Positions 44,919 to 54,571 of a DNA stretch of 64,000 nucleotides are shown piece by piece (within the stretch, counting starts at the first letter, position 1; the number at the start of each line of letters is the position of its first letter). The stretch comes from Methylomonas albis (GTDB taxonomy: Bacteria; Pseudomonadota; Gammaproteobacteria; Methylococcales; Methylomonadaceae), in assembly GCF_014850955.1 (NCBI RefSeq), contig NZ_JACXSS010000001.1, positions 2,232,001 through 2,296,000 on the forward strand. Reading direction: 5' to 3'. Below the pieces are notes generated by a model. It searched no databases. It was not told where the DNA came from and worked only from the letters and a program-made list of their open reading frames with translations. A program made the position numbers and the translations under genes.

Positions 44919-45137
44919 TTAAAACCAGCAGCCGTATGATCCGGCAAATGCTCCACCCAGTCCCCAGATCGTAGAAACCCCAAAATCGATTGCCGGGCCA
45001 GTCCACCAACTCGAGGCAGCGGCAGCGCCAAAACCACCCAAAAACCCAAATGTTACTGGACCATAGCATGAATCCCAATTGAAATCAGCCCCGGATACTT
45101 CATTGATCTCAACGAGAGAAAGTTCTTTTACAGACAT
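44919..45137 (-). CDS. Bacteriocin (microcin V/class II-like) precursor peptide
   Basis: A 72-residue precursor. The start at 45137 (MSVKELSL) has GGAA six nt upstream; the longer frame to 45230 is not needed. Leader: MSVKELSLVEINEVSGA, a double-glycine-type signal (LSxxEIxxVSG-A) comparable with the microcin V leader. Cleavage after SGA would release a 55-residue core, DFNWDSCYGP...GSYGCWF, with Cys7 and Cys53 able to form one disulfide, two glycine-zipper-like blocks (FGFLGGFGAAAA and WGLGGAFAG) and four Trp. Such hydrophobic Gly/Ala cores are typical of membrane-permeabilising class II bacteriocins. The C39 exporter, adaptor and channel genes lie downstream on the same strand. No known bacteriocin is recognised in the core. 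Confidence 0.85.
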   Translation of the reverse strand: MSVKELSLVEINEVSGADFNWDSCYGPVTFGFLGGFGAAAASSWWTGPAIDFGVSTIWGLGGAFAGSYGCWF

Positions 45138-45230
45138 AATAATTCCGATGTAAAAATAAATAGAAACCATCTTCAAGATAAAGATGGCGTAAAACACGCT
45201 TCTTTTGAAGCGATTCATTCGCCTTTGCAA

Positions 45231-45417
45231 GAACCGCTGCGAGGAGTTTTAAATAAAATCCAGACACTTCTTGGAAAGGCTTAATTCTTTTATGCGGGCT
45301 AGTATTGGCACCAGGCCATAGAACTGTTTCCCCTTCATAAACCTGTTAGTATTCAAATTGAGTTGCCGTTGGACGGCTGCCGCCACTTCCTGATTCAGAC
45401 GATTTTCCGTTTTACGT
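45231..45417 (-). other. Coherent reading frame without a start, possible gene remnant
   Basis: Between the DUF3857 gene and the bacteriocin precursor, the minus strand reads about 57 codons to a TAA at about 45249: RKTENRLNQEVAAAVQRQ, then FMKGKQFYGLVPILARIKEL. It looks protein-like but has no plausible start and no family I recognise. The precursor promoter must lie in or after this stretch. A perfect CGCTTC-TTTT-GAAGCG hairpin is at 45197-45212. Confidence 0.3.
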
Positions 45418-47298
45418 TCAATAAACCAACTGAGCCCTCAAATCGCGCATCACGGCTTGTCCGAATGACTGGAACTCGGCGTACTGTTGCGGAAGCAACA
45501 GTGGTCCGGGCATCGCGAGCGAAAGCACTCGCGTAATCGTGACGGTCGAGCCTTCAGTTTTTACCGTTGATTCATAACTTCCGTGTGTCCACTTTCGCTG
45601 TACCCCGCTTGGTAATGCAGTTGGCTTGAAGGTTGCGGGCAACTGTAGCGTGATCGTTTCTTCTACGCGTCTACCCTGGAGCGGTACCGGCAATATACGT
45701 TGCGAGAGCCCTAGTTGCTCAAAAGTTGCCGCGATATTGGTGGCGCTACTGAATCCCTGTGGCACGATGAAAGCCCCCGGACCGGGCAGTTGTACATAGT
45801 TCGGTAGCGAGAAATCGGTGCTGTAACGATGTGGGCCGCCAAGGTCGCGGGGTTTTCCGCGGGTGAAGCTACCACTGCCATTTTGCCCGGTCTTCGAGAG
45901 TACGTTGCCTACAACCTGTGCTTCCGCGCCTTGCGGAATATTGGCCATTAGGCCACGCGCGATCAGGCCAAACATGCCCTCGCTTTCAACATCGGCATGG
46001 CCGCTAACGGTGCCGTCGTCTTCGAGTACCAGATTCATCGTCACCCGTACCTGATCTTGCGCCGGTAAGGACAGAGGCAGTGTCACCGTTTTAGCTTGAC
46101 CTTTGTCGTTCACCACCAATGCGGGCTTGCCGCGTAGCGTCATCGCCAATGTGCCAAATGGCGAAAACTGGGTGGTGGAATCTAGGTATACGTCAAACTC
46201 CGGGACGCTCAGGATGGCGTGATTGAAAACGCCTGGCGATACGGCTACCCCGGGTTTCCAAAATTGCAAGTCGGCATTAACCAGTACCGGGCTGCTCCGG
46301 ATTCCCTTGGCCGCGAGCAAAGCGCCCAGGATAGTGGTGTGGTCCTTGCAGTCGCCGTAACGTGCCTTGGCAATTTCGTCCGCGGCGTGCGGTACAACGC
46401 CGCCCACATCCAAAAAGATAGCGACGTAGCGGATGTTGGCGCTAACCCAGCCATAGATGGCCTCGGCCTGAGCACGACGGTCGGTGATTCCGGCGGTAAT
46501 CTCGTTGGCCAGTTCCTGGATACTTGGCGTCACGGCCGCTTGCGGCAGCGCACGATCACGGTAGGCCTGAGCAGCCTCCTGGTCGCTGGCCAGGGTGGTG
46601 ACGGCTACGCGCGGGCTGGAATCTTGAGGTGCCACGGATCCGGCCTCCAAGGGCAGCGCTTTCAAGTTCTTGACCTCCCAGCGCCAATACTGTTTATCCG
46701 CTTGATCGCCCTGGATGACGCCGCCCTTCAGATCGATAGCGTCGACGTACAGTTTCAAGGCGGCTGGCGCCGTCAGCGTGATCACTTCGGAATCGACATT
46801 AAAGATGCCTTGGATAGCCTCTACCATGGAGAAATGGTCCGGGAACAGCGGCTTGAGCTGCGTCTTGAGTGTGTGCAGGTGCAGCACTGAGCCCACCTCC
46901 ACACCAGGGAATATGATTACCTTGACCTTACCGTCGTCGAACATCGGCGCACCGGCGCTTTGCGGTGTCTGTTGCACCATGATGCGGTCCGCCGGCACGT
47001 CGGTGCGCTTGTCGTCTGTGCCAACCACATAAGCTTCCAGCACGTCCAGTTGCTGTAGCGTACTACTGTAGGGAAGTGGTATTTGTCCAAAGCGCTGAAT
47101 CGCCTGTGGCGTCTCAATGCGCAAGGCGGCGCTTTCTTCGACCGTATAACGACCGTCAGTTTGCACGTCGTATTGGATGGTGTCATTGACGATAGTGACG
47201 TCGGGGTTGGTTTGCGCAAAACTCACCGTGCATGTGGCGGTTAGGAGTAAAGCGCAGGTGATAAACCGGTTGAACGTGTAAAACATGATTTTACTCAT
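45418..47298 (-). CDS. Exported DUF3857 / transglutaminase-like protein
   Basis: About 626 residues, periplasmic: a hydrophobic signal (FITCALLLTATCTVSFAQ). The N-terminal half is DUF3857 (YTVEESAALRIETPQAIQRFG, YVVGTDDKRTDVPADRIMVQQ, VIIFPGVEVGSVLHL). The middle is a transglutaminase-like domain with GDCKDHTTILGALLAAKGI (Cys nucleophile), FNHAILSVP (His) and YLDSTT (Asp), so the Cys-His-Asp triad is complete. A C-terminal beta domain follows. The family is widespread, probably acting on envelope polymers or peptides; the reaction is unknown. I give the second ATG (47298); ATGs at 47310 and 47286 are also possible because no ribosome site is decisive. Confidence 0.85.
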   Translation of the reverse strand: MSKIMFYTFNRFITCALLLTATCTVSFAQTNPDVTIVNDTIQYDVQTDGRYTVEESAALRIETPQAIQRFGQIPLPYSSTLQQLDVLEAYVVGTDDKRTDVPADRIMVQQTPQSAGAPMFDDGKVKVIIFPGVEVGSVLHLHTLKTQLKPLFPDHFSMVEAIQGIFNVDSEVITLTAPAALKLYVDAIDLKGGVIQGDQADKQYWRWEVKNLKALPLEAGSVAPQDSSPRVAVTTLASDQEAAQAYRDRALPQAAVTPSIQELANEITAGITDRRAQAEAIYGWVSANIRYVAIFLDVGGVVPHAADEIAKARYGDCKDHTTILGALLAAKGIRSSPVLVNADLQFWKPGVAVSPGVFNHAILSVPEFDVYLDSTTQFSPFGTLAMTLRGKPALVVNDKGQAKTVTLPLSLPAQDQVRVTMNLVLEDDGTVSGHADVESEGMFGLIARGLMANIPQGAEAQVVGNVLSKTGQNGSGSFTRGKPRDLGGPHRYSTDFSLPNYVQLPGPGAFIVPQGFSSATNIAATFEQLGLSQRILPVPLQGRRVEETITLQLPATFKPTALPSGVQRKWTHGSYESTVKTEGSTVTITRVLSLAMPGPLLLPQQYAEFQSFGQAVMRDLRAQLVY

Positions 47299-47310
47299 CG
47301 AGAAGCCCAT

Positions 47311-48070
47311 TGGGTTATTGATGGCAGGTTAATGACAGTGCTTTCTTTAATAAAAAATTAAAGAAGGTGTAAAAACGCTTCTTGAAAATTTCAAACTCTA
47401 AAATATAAAGAGCCGCGGATTGTCTTTTAGAGAAAAAAGAATTCCCTTGGTTAGCTCCTAGAATATGTTGCCTAGCAATGTTATTTGCCGAGAGTCTTCG
47501 TCGGCATGCCTTACTATGGATTTATTTTTTCAATTTTTTGTTAATACAGTCAACCAGTAAATCAGGATTATTTTCAGACGATAAAAATATTGACAAATTA
47601 ATATTTAAAATGATAACGGAGTAAATTTTATTATGTGTAATCACACAAATTTATATTAAATGGCCAATTTAACTGTGTTAAATGGCTGAAAATTCCAACT
47701 TGGAAGGAAAGTATCTGCGACAATATGCCGCATACTATTAGGCTGAAAAAGCCCGATAAAACACTACTGCTGCTGGATGATTGTTTCCACCAACCCATAT
47801 AGGACTATTCAATAAAAAGATTCGGCTGCCGAATTTGGTGCGCTCGAAATCATCGATATGGCGAGTAACAACGATAAGATTGTCAAGCACCCCGAAAAAA
47901 CCGCGATCCCCGCGAAGGCCGATAATCTGACTTTAGCCTTTCGCGGGAAGGACGGCGCTAGGGTTTTTGAGGTGCTTTGTGGACAACGCGGTGCGGCCAC
48001 TGCGTTTGTCTAGCGGGCGCGGGTGGACTCTTCGACAAGTTGTCCGTGTTGCCAACAGTGGCGAAAATTT
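47311..48070. other. AT-rich gene-free stretch with possible gene remnants
   Basis: About 760 bp. The first 450 bp are very AT-rich and without coding signal. On the plus strand a short frame at about 47724-47802 (MPHTIRLKKPDKTLLLLDD, then stop) is followed from about 47820 by a coherent frame (EFGALEIIDMASNNDKIVK, PAKADNLTLAFRGKDGARVF) to a stop near 48013. Both look like fragments of a decayed gene but I recognise no family. Confidence 0.35.
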
Positions 48071-49006
48071 TTAACTCAACATCTGCCGAATATGCTCGAT
48101 CTCATCTTTCGCCTGGTCGAGTATATTGATGCTTAAATCCGCATCCAGATTGCCTTTAGCCAGTTTTTTATAAGCCGGCAATTCGTCCAGCTTCGGCATT
48201 TGTTTGATGTCTATCTTGCCGATGAAGCTGTGCAGTTGCGAAATCATGACTATATCGCTGTAACAGGCTTGCTCACCGCTGTCGCGGTGCCAGTTTTCAG
48301 CGTGGATGATCACGTCTTCAAAGTCGCTGGGAAAATCCCATTTACGGACGATTTGCACGCCAATCGGGCTACGTAACTCGCGCACTGCTTCCGCCAAATC
48401 GCCGGGATTGGCTAAAATATCGGGTTGGCGGTCGGCGTAAGCCAGAATCGGCACCACGCCTATGTCGTGAATCAAACCGGCCAGCATGGCGCGATCCGGA
48501 TCGAAGCCGGGGGTTTTATGGGCAAACACCGCACTGATCGCCGCGACATAACTGCTATGCGCCCAAAGCTCTTGCATCTTGCGGCGAATCACCGGGGATT
48601 TGGCGTTAAACACGGCTTTTAACGCGAAGGCGGTAATGATGTCTTGCGCGGCTTTCAAACCCAGACGCGTCAACGCCTCCGGACAACTTTCGATTTTGCG
48701 CCGGCCACGATATAGCGGACTATTAGAGATTTTTACCACGCGCGCGGTAATGCTGGGGTCGATTTGCACGACTCTGGCGATTTTGGCGCTGTTGGCATTG
48801 GGTTCATTAATTGCGCGCCGAATTTTAACCGAGACATCGGGGATGGTCGGCAAGGCCAAAGAATCGGATTGCATATACTTAAAGCAATCTTGATACAGTC
48901 GGTTTTTTGCCAGTTTGGCGGACAGCAGTTGGGAATGGGCCTCGGTCATTAACTTTGCTTTATTCGGGCAAGCGGCGGGGGATTGGTTTAAAATCCGCTG
49001 CTGCAT
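48071..49006 (-). CDS. HDOD-domain protein
   Basis: About 311 residues, cytoplasmic. HDOD domains are HD-related, usually non-catalytic modules found in signalling proteins linked to motility, biofilm or cell cycle. Seen: LALPTIPDVSVKIRRAINEP, VQIDPSITARVVKISNSPLYRG, LGLKAAQDIITAFALK, ELWAHSSYVAAISAVFA and MLAGLIHDIGVVPILAY, all in HDOD order. No GGDEF or EAL domain is attached. The frame extends to 49123, but that would overlap the divergent prmB gene; I choose the ATG at 49006, and a later start (MTEAHSQLL) is possible. Only 30 bp separate it from prmB. Confidence 0.85.
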   Translation of the reverse strand: MQQRILNQSPAACPNKAKLMTEAHSQLLSAKLAKNRLYQDCFKYMQSDSLALPTIPDVSVKIRRAINEPNANSAKIARVVQIDPSITARVVKISNSPLYRGRRKIESCPEALTRLGLKAAQDIITAFALKAVFNAKSPVIRRKMQELWAHSSYVAAISAVFAHKTPGFDPDRAMLAGLIHDIGVVPILAYADRQPDILANPGDLAEAVRELRSPIGVQIVRKWDFPSDFEDVIIHAENWHRDSGEQACYSDIVMISQLHSFIGKIDIKQMPKLDELPAYKKLAKGNLDADLSINILDQAKDEIEHIRQMLS

Positions 49007-49036
49007 TTTTAAACGTTTTTTAAGTATAGACACGCT

Positions 49037-49966
49037 ATGAATAGAACTGGCCCGGATGTTATCACAACCCTCAGCAGCATCAGAGACTATATTCGCTGGG
49101 CTGCCAGTCGATTTGCCGAGCACCGGGTTTTTTTAGGGCACGGCACCGTCACACCCCTGGATGAAGCGGCAGCCATCGTGTTACATACTTTGCATCAGCC
49201 ATACGATTTGGATCATGGCTATTTGGACGCTACGCTGACGATGGCCGAACGCCAGGCGGTTTTGGCTTTAATCGAACGCCGTATCGTCGAACGTAAGCCG
49301 TCCGCTTATTTAACCCATGAAGCGATATTTGCCGGCCTGTCTTTTTATGTCGATGAACGGGTCTTGGTGCCGCGTTCGCCCATCGCCGAATTAATCGCCG
49401 AACGCTTTGAGCCGTGGATAGAAGAAACCCAAGTGTTCAACATTCTGGATTTATGTACCGGTAGCGCCTGCATCGCTATCGCCTGTGCCTATGCCTTCCC
49501 TGATGCACAAGTGGATGCGGTGGAATTGTCGGACGATGCCTTGGCGGTAGCCCGGATCAATTTGAAAAAACATGAACTGGAAGACCAAGTCCAGCTCTAT
49601 CAATCCGATTTATTCAACGAATTGCCGGCCAAGCCTTACGACATCATCGTCAGCAATCCGCCCTATGTCGCCATCGCCGAATGGGAAAGTCTGCCCGCCG
49701 AGTTTCACGCCGAACCCGAGATGGGATTTACCGGCGGTGAACACGGCCTGGATCTGGTGTTGCGGATTTTGGTCGATGCCAAACGTTATCTAGCCGAGCA
49801 GGGCATCTTGATCATCGAAGTGGGCAGCAGCGCCGAGACTTTGCAGGAGATGTTTCCCGACGTGCCGTTCCAATGGCTGGAATTCGAGCATGGCGGCGAC
49901 GGCGTATTTCTGTTGACCGCCGCACAAGTCACTCTTTATCACTCACTCTTTGCCAGCGCTTTATAA
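49037..49966 (+). CDS. prmB: 50S ribosomal protein L3 glutamine methyltransferase
   Basis: Methylates a glutamine side chain of ribosomal protein L3 using S-adenosylmethionine. 309 residues, typical length. Seen: [47 protein letters not shown], the SAM site [16 protein letters not shown], and the Gln-binding SNPPYV. It differs from PrmC by the N-terminal domain and the VLVPRSPI phrase characteristic of PrmB. First gene of a rightward run; aroC starts two bp after its stop, an arrangement common in gammaproteobacteria. Confidence 0.93.
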   Translation: MNRTGPDVITTLSSIRDYIRWAASRFAEHRVFLGHGTVTPLDEAAAIVLHTLHQPYDLDHGYLDATLTMAERQAVLALIERRIVERKPSAYLTHEAIFAGLSFYVDERVLVPRSPIAELIAERFEPWIEETQVFNILDLCTGSACIAIACAYAFPDAQVDAVELSDDALAVARINLKKHELEDQVQLYQSDLFNELPAKPYDIIVSNPPYVAIAEWESLPAEFHAEPEMGFTGGEHGLDLVLRILVDAKRYLAEQGILIIEVGSSAETLQEMFPDVPFQWLEFEHGGDGVFLLTAAQVTLYHSLFASAL

Positions 49967-49968
49967 CC

Positions 49969-51057
49969 ATGTCCGGAAACAGCATAGGAAAATTATTTAC
50001 CGTCACTACCTCCGGCGAAAGTCATGGCCCGGCCTTACTGGCTATTGTCGATGGTTGCCCGCCAGGCTTGGAGTTGTCGGAAGCCGATTTACAGATCGAC
50101 TTGGATAGACGTAAGCCCGGCACCTCAAGGCATACCACACAACGCCGTGAAGCCGACGAAGTGAAAATTCTGTCTGGTGTGTTCGAAGGCAAAACCACCG
50201 GCTGCCCGATAGGACTGATGATCGAAAACACTGACCAGCGTTCCAAGGATTATTCAAAGATCGCCGAAAGCTTCCGCCCCGGTCATGCCGATTACACTTA
50301 TCAGCACAAATACGGCTTTCGCGATTATCGCGGCGGCGGCCGCTCTTCGGCCCGCGAAACCGCGATGCGCGTTGCCGCAGGTGCCATAGCGAAGAAATAT
50401 CTGTTCCAGCAGCACGGCATTCAAGTGCGCGGTTATTTGTCGCAACTGGGGCCGGTCAAGATCGAAGCGTTCGATTGGGACGAAGTCCCGAATAATCCCT
50501 TCTTCTGCCCGGACGCCGGCAAAGTTGAAGAGATGGAAAAATACATGGACGCCCTGCGCAAGGAAGGCGAATCGATAGGCGCCAAGATCGAAGTGATCGC
50601 CAGCAATGTGCCGCCTGGCTTGGGTGAGCCGATTTTCGACCGTCTGGATGCAGAATTGGCCTACGCCTTGATGAGCATCAATGCGGTAAAAGGTGTGGAA
50701 ATCGGCGACGGTTTTGATTGCATCGACACCAAGGGCACAAAATTTCGCGACGAAATTACCCCGGAAGGTTTTTTAAGTAATCATGCCGGCGGCATCTTGG
50801 GCGGTATTTCCAGCGGTCAGGATATTGTTGCGCGCATCGCACTTAAACCCACTTCCAGCCTGCGCTTGCCGGGTCGAAGCATCAACGCCAGAGGCGAAGT
50901 CATTGAAGTGGTCACCGAAGGTCGTCACGATCCGTGCGTTGGCATTCGCGCCACACCCATCGCCGAAGCGATGGTGGCGATGGTGTTGATGGATCATTTG
51001 CTTAGGCATCGCGCTCAGAATCTGCATGTTGAAGCCGGTTTACCGATATTGCGTTAA
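49969..51057 (+). CDS. aroC: Chorismate synthase
   Basis: Converts 5-enolpyruvylshikimate 3-phosphate to chorismate with reduced FMN; last step of the common aromatic pathway. 362 residues. Seen: [72 protein letters not shown] and [20 protein letters not shown]. The ATG at 49969 is two bases after prmB; the frame is open further upstream but that part overlaps prmB. A standard housekeeping gene. Confidence 0.97.
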   Translation: MSGNSIGKLFTVTTSGESHGPALLAIVDGCPPGLELSEADLQIDLDRRKPGTSRHTTQRREADEVKILSGVFEGKTTGCPIGLMIENTDQRSKDYSKIAESFRPGHADYTYQHKYGFRDYRGGGRSSARETAMRVAAGAIAKKYLFQQHGIQVRGYLSQLGPVKIEAFDWDEVPNNPFFCPDAGKVEEMEKYMDALRKEGESIGAKIEVIASNVPPGLGEPIFDRLDAELAYALMSINAVKGVEIGDGFDCIDTKGTKFRDEITPEGFLSNHAGGILGGISSGQDIVARIALKPTSSLRLPGRSINARGEVIEVVTEGRHDPCVGIRATPIAEAMVAMVLMDHLLRHRAQNLHVEAGLPILR

Positions 51058-51065
51058 GAAATCAC

Positions 51066-51335
51066 ATGTCTTGGGTATATCGCTACACAATCGCGCTGTT
51101 ACCAGCGACGTTAACTATTGGAGCATGGCTGTTAGCCGACTGGGCTTATAGTTATTTCAATTGCCAAGGAAATCTAAAAAACCTACAGCCTTGCTTTGTC
51201 GGATCGATCAATCTGCTGCCATGGCTAGGAGTTGGCTTATTTTGGGGGCAACTGCTTTCTTGGCTTAGTGTACCAATCTCTTTTTGGTTCCTCATTAAAG
51301 TAGCATCTCAACAGATTGGCACTTCAAAGGACTAA
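51066..51335 (+). CDS. Small membrane protein, unknown function
   Basis: An 89-residue protein with about two hydrophobic helices (YTIALLPATLTIGAWLLADWAY and LLPWLGVGLFWGQLLSWLSVPISFWFLI), separated by a Cys-containing loop (FNCQGNLKNLQPCFVG). Fits exactly between aroC (8 bp) and the MFS gene (adjacent), in the same direction, which supports its reality. No family recognised. Confidence 0.55.
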   Translation: MSWVYRYTIALLPATLTIGAWLLADWAYSYFNCQGNLKNLQPCFVGSINLLPWLGVGLFWGQLLSWLSVPISFWFLIKVASQQIGTSKD

Positions 51336-52490
51336 ATGCCTGTACCTTACTGGCGCTTATCCGGTTTTTACTTTTGCTACTTCGCAACGCTCGGTTCGTT
51401 TTTACCGTTTTGGAGCCTGTATCTAAAACAAATAGGCTTCGCTGCTACGGAAATCGGCGAGCTGACTGCTTTATTGGTCGCCACCAAGATTATCGCGCCC
51501 AATTATTGGGGTTGGCTGGCCGATAAAACCGGCCGTAATCTCAGCTTAATCCGCGTCACCTCCTTGCTGTCGGTGCTGTGTTTTGCCGGCTTTTTGTACC
51601 GTAGCGATTACTTGTGGTGTGCAGCGGTAACAGTGATTTTCAGCTTTTTCTGGAATGCTACTTTGCCGCAGTTCGAGGCCGCGACCTTGTTTCATCTTAA
51701 AGCCGAACCGCAGCGTTATAGCCAAATCCGTTTGTGGGGTTCGATAGGATTTATCGCGGCGGTGTTGGGCATAGGTCGGTTTCTGGACGATTTCAGCATC
51801 GCCTATTTGCCGTGGATTATTGGCGGCTTGATGCTGTTGAATTGGCTGATGGCTCTGATTACGCCCGAAGCCAAGCCGCGCCTGACACATACCGATGTCG
51901 GCGGCATTCGGCAAATCTTACTTAAGCCGGAACTGCTGGCGTTTCTGCTGGTTTACATGCTGTTGCAAGTCGCCCACGGCCCTTACTACGTGTTCTATTC
52001 GGTTTACCTAAAACAGCACGGCTATTCGGCGACCGAAACCGGTTTGCTGTGGGCCACCGGCGTAGCGGCAGAGGTGCTATTGTTCATTGCAATGCGCCAG
52101 TTGTTGAAATGGTTTACGCCGCGCACTTTGCTTCTATTGGCGGTATTGCTTAGTGTGTTGCGTTGGATGTTAATCGCCGACGGCGTGGATTTTCTGGCAC
52201 TGACGATAGGTGCGCAAATTCTGCACGCAGCCAGCTTCGGCGTGGTGCATGTGGTGGCGATGCAATTGCTGTATCAATATTTCGGCGAACGCCATCAGAG
52301 CAAAGGGCAAGCGCTGTACAGCAGTGTCAGCTTCGGCATGGGCGGGATGATAGGCAGTCTTTACAGCGGGTATTTCTGGGATATGCTGGGCGGGCGGCTG
52401 GTTTATATCATCGCGGCCTTGGTGTGTTGCGTGGCCTTGCTGATAGCCTATATCGGCGTGGCTCGGGAATCTCGGCCCGGATTGGGTTAA
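51336..52490 (+). CDS. MFS transporter (MFS_1-like, HcaT/LacY-related)
   Basis: A 384-residue inner-membrane transporter with about 12 helices. Seen: YWRLSGFYFCYFATLGSFLPFWSLYLKQIGF at the start, YWGWLADKTGRNLSLIR (the loop 2-3 MFS motif), FWNATLPQFEAATL and RLWGSIGFIAAVLGIGRFLDDF. This is the organisation of the phenylpropionate-permease-like family; the substrate is unknown. It starts directly after the preceding stop (TAAATG). The exbB-like gene follows 34 bp after its end. Confidence 0.85.
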   Translation: MPVPYWRLSGFYFCYFATLGSFLPFWSLYLKQIGFAATEIGELTALLVATKIIAPNYWGWLADKTGRNLSLIRVTSLLSVLCFAGFLYRSDYLWCAAVTVIFSFFWNATLPQFEAATLFHLKAEPQRYSQIRLWGSIGFIAAVLGIGRFLDDFSIAYLPWIIGGLMLLNWLMALITPEAKPRLTHTDVGGIRQILLKPELLAFLLVYMLLQVAHGPYYVFYSVYLKQHGYSATETGLLWATGVAAEVLLFIAMRQLLKWFTPRTLLLLAVLLSVLRWMLIADGVDFLALTIGAQILHAASFGVVHVVAMQLLYQYFGERHQSKGQALYSSVSFGMGGMIGSLYSGYFWDMLGGRLVYIIAALVCCVALLIAYIGVARESRPGLG

Positions 52491-52524
52491 AATTGGCAAG
52501 TTTTATGAAAGAGGGATAGACAAC

Positions 52525-53139
52525 GTGTTTGAAGTAATCAAAAACGGCGGCTGGATGATGGCGCCTATCATTTTGTGTTCCATCGTGGCGATGGCGATTA
52601 TCGGCGAGCGCTTTTGGTCTTTGCAGCGCAAACGCATCATTCCTGTCGATCTGGTGCCGTACATCTGGCAATTGCATCGCGATAAGAAATTGGATGAACC
52701 GACCATCAGGCGCATCAAACTAAGTTCGCCTCTGGGGCGGATTTTGGCCGCAGGCTTGCTGAATCGCAGGCATGGCCGGGAAATCATGAAATCCAGTATC
52801 GAAGAAGTCGGCCGCCAGGTGACGCACGAGCTGGAGCGTTATTTGAATGCGCTGGGCAGCATCGCGTCGATCACGCCTTTATTAGGATTACTGGGTACCG
52901 TGGATGGTATTATCCGGGTGTTCTCCGACATCGCGATAGGCGGCATGGGCGATCCTGCCGTGTTGAGCGGCGGCATTTCCGAAGCCTTGATTTGTACCGC
53001 CTCGGGTTTGACCGTGGCGATTCCCAGTCTGTTTTTTCACCGTTATTTCGAACGGCTGGTTGACGATCACGTGGTACGGATGGAAGAAGAATCGCTGCGC
53101 CTGATCGACATCATGCAAGGCGCGCGCGAGGATATTTAA
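52525..53139 (+). CDS. exbB: ExbB/TolQ-type proton channel subunit
   Basis: A 204-residue inner-membrane protein that with ExbD powers a TonB- or Tol-like system by the proton motive force. Seen: MFEVIKNGGWMMAPIILCSIVAMAIIGERFWSL, LNALGSIASITPLLGLLGTVDGIIRVF and ALICTASGLTVAIPSLFFHRYFERLV, the MotA/TolQ/ExbB signature helices. GTG start at 52525. exbD overlaps its stop. Placement before exbD-lpxK-kdsB is a conserved gammaproteobacterial order. No tonB is visible here. Confidence 0.9.
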   Translation: MFEVIKNGGWMMAPIILCSIVAMAIIGERFWSLQRKRIIPVDLVPYIWQLHRDKKLDEPTIRRIKLSSPLGRILAAGLLNRRHGREIMKSSIEEVGRQVTHELERYLNALGSIASITPLLGLLGTVDGIIRVFSDIAIGGMGDPAVLSGGISEALICTASGLTVAIPSLFFHRYFERLVDDHVVRMEEESLRLIDIMQGAREDI

Positions 53140-53573
53140 TGCAATTCCGCCGCAAACGCCGCACGCAGGTCGATATCGGCTTAATCCCGATGATAGACGT
53201 GTTGCTGGTTTTACTGTTTTTTTTCATGGTAGCCACCACCTTTCGCCATCATTCCGAACTGAAGATTAATCTGCCGGAAGCCCAAGGTAGCGATGCCTCT
53301 GAGCAGGGTAAGACCATCAATTTATACGTCGACGTGAAAGGCTCGTATGCCTTGGCCGGTGACGACAATCAATTTCACGAACTGGTGAATCAAAATCTGG
53401 ACGGCTTAAAAGCGGCTTTGGCGCAAACCGCCGGCGACTCCAGACAATTGCCCTTCATTATCAGCGCCGACGGCAAAGCGCCGCATCAAGCCGTGGTCAG
53501 CGCCTTGGATGTGGCTAATGAACTGGGTTTTCATCACATCACCTTCGCTATCAACCGACCGGAAAAACCGTGA
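53139..53573 (+). CDS. exbD: ExbD/TolR-type subunit
   Basis: A 144-residue protein with one N-terminal helix (IGLIPMIDVLLVLLFFFMVATTF) containing the proton-carrying Asp, followed by a periplasmic domain (HHSELKINLPEAQGSD, LPFIISADGKAPHQAVVSALDVANELGF). Its ATG overlaps the exbB TAA and its stop overlaps the lpxK start, so the three are translationally coupled. Confidence 0.93.
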   Translation: MQFRRKRRTQVDIGLIPMIDVLLVLLFFFMVATTFRHHSELKINLPEAQGSDASEQGKTINLYVDVKGSYALAGDDNQFHELVNQNLDGLKAALAQTAGDSRQLPFIISADGKAPHQAVVSALDVANELGFHHITFAINRPEKP

Positions 53574-54571
53574 ACAAGAAATTAGTTAAATGGTTTGAAG
53601 ACGCCTGGTATAAGGAAATGTACATCTCGGCCTGGTTAATGCCCTGGTCGATGTTGTACGTAGACGCGATCCGCTTCCGCCGTTTTCTGTACCGTATCGG
53701 CATATTGAAAAAGACTAAATTGCCGGTGCCGGTGATTATCGTTGGCAACATTACCGTAGGCGGTACCGGCAAGACGCCGTTGGTGATCTGGATGGTCGAG
53801 TTTCTAAAACAAAACGGCTACAAACCCGGCGTCATTAGCCGCGGTTATGCCGGAGCGGCCGGCGTTAGCCCGCAAGCGGTGACCGCCGACAGCAACCCGG
53901 CACAGGTAGGTGACGAAGCGGTGTTGTTAGCTAAACGTTGCGCTTGTCCGGTTGTAGTCGGTGCCGAGCGGGTAGCCGCAGGCCGGCAATTATTGTCAAG
54001 CAACGCCTGCGACGTACTGATTTCCGACGACGGATTGCAGCATTACGCATTGGAGCGCGACATCGAAATCGTCGTGATAGACGGTCAACGCCGTTTTGGT
54101 AACGGTTATTGCCTGCCTGTCGGACCGCTGCGCGAGCCGCAGGAACGGGTCAGGCAAGTCGATTTGGTGGTCGTCAACGGCCCGGATGAATTGCTGGAAG
54201 GCGAATTGCCGATGCACTGCAAAGGCCAGCAACTAATCAATTTGCAAACCGGCGAACAGCAGCCGCTAGCCGAATTTAAAGATACGGCCTGCCATGCTGT
54301 TGCCGCAATCGGCAATCCCGCTCGCTTCTTTGCGCAATTGGCCGCCGCCGGACTGGATTGTCAAACCCACGCCTTGCCGGACCACCATCCGTTTACCGCC
54401 GAAGACTTGCAATTCAAAGAGCCTCGCCCAGTGATTATGACCGAAAAAGATGCGGTGAAATGCGCCCGCTTTGCGACCGACCAGCACTGGTATTTACCTA
54501 TCGATGCCGAACTGCCCGAGGCATTTTCCCAACAACTGTTAAAACTACTCAAAGATAAAGCTCATGGATAA
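53570..54571 (+). CDS. lpxK: Tetraacyldisaccharide 4'-kinase
   Basis: Phosphorylates the 4' position of the lipid A precursor at the inner membrane. 333 residues. Seen: an N-terminal amphipathic/hydrophobic anchor ([16 protein letters not shown]), the Walker [55 protein letters not shown] (catalytic Asp-Asp-His region) and [15 protein letters not shown] start at 53570, overlapping exbD by four bases. Proves a Gram-negative organism with lipid A. Confidence 0.94.
   Translation: MNKKLVKWFEDAWYKEMYISAWLMPWSMLYVDAIRFRRFLYRIGILKKTKLPVPVIIVGNITVGGTGKTPLVIWMVEFLKQNGYKPGVISRGYAGAAGVSPQAVTADSNPAQVGDEAVLLAKRCACPVVVGAERVAAGRQLLSSNACDVLISDDGLQHYALERDIEIVVIDGQRRFGNGYCLPVGPLREPQERVRQVDLVVVNGPDELLEGELPMHCKGQQLINLQTGEQQPLAEFKDTACHAVAAIGNPARFFAQLAAAGLDCQTHALPDHHPFTAEDLQFKEPRPVIMTEKDAVKCARFATDQHWYLPIDAELPEAFSQQLLKLLKDKAHG

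Noticed and set aside
46219..46890. 223-residue plus-strand frame
   Set aside because: Antisense to the transglutaminase-like DUF3857 gene with complete catalytic triad; a GC-rich shadow.
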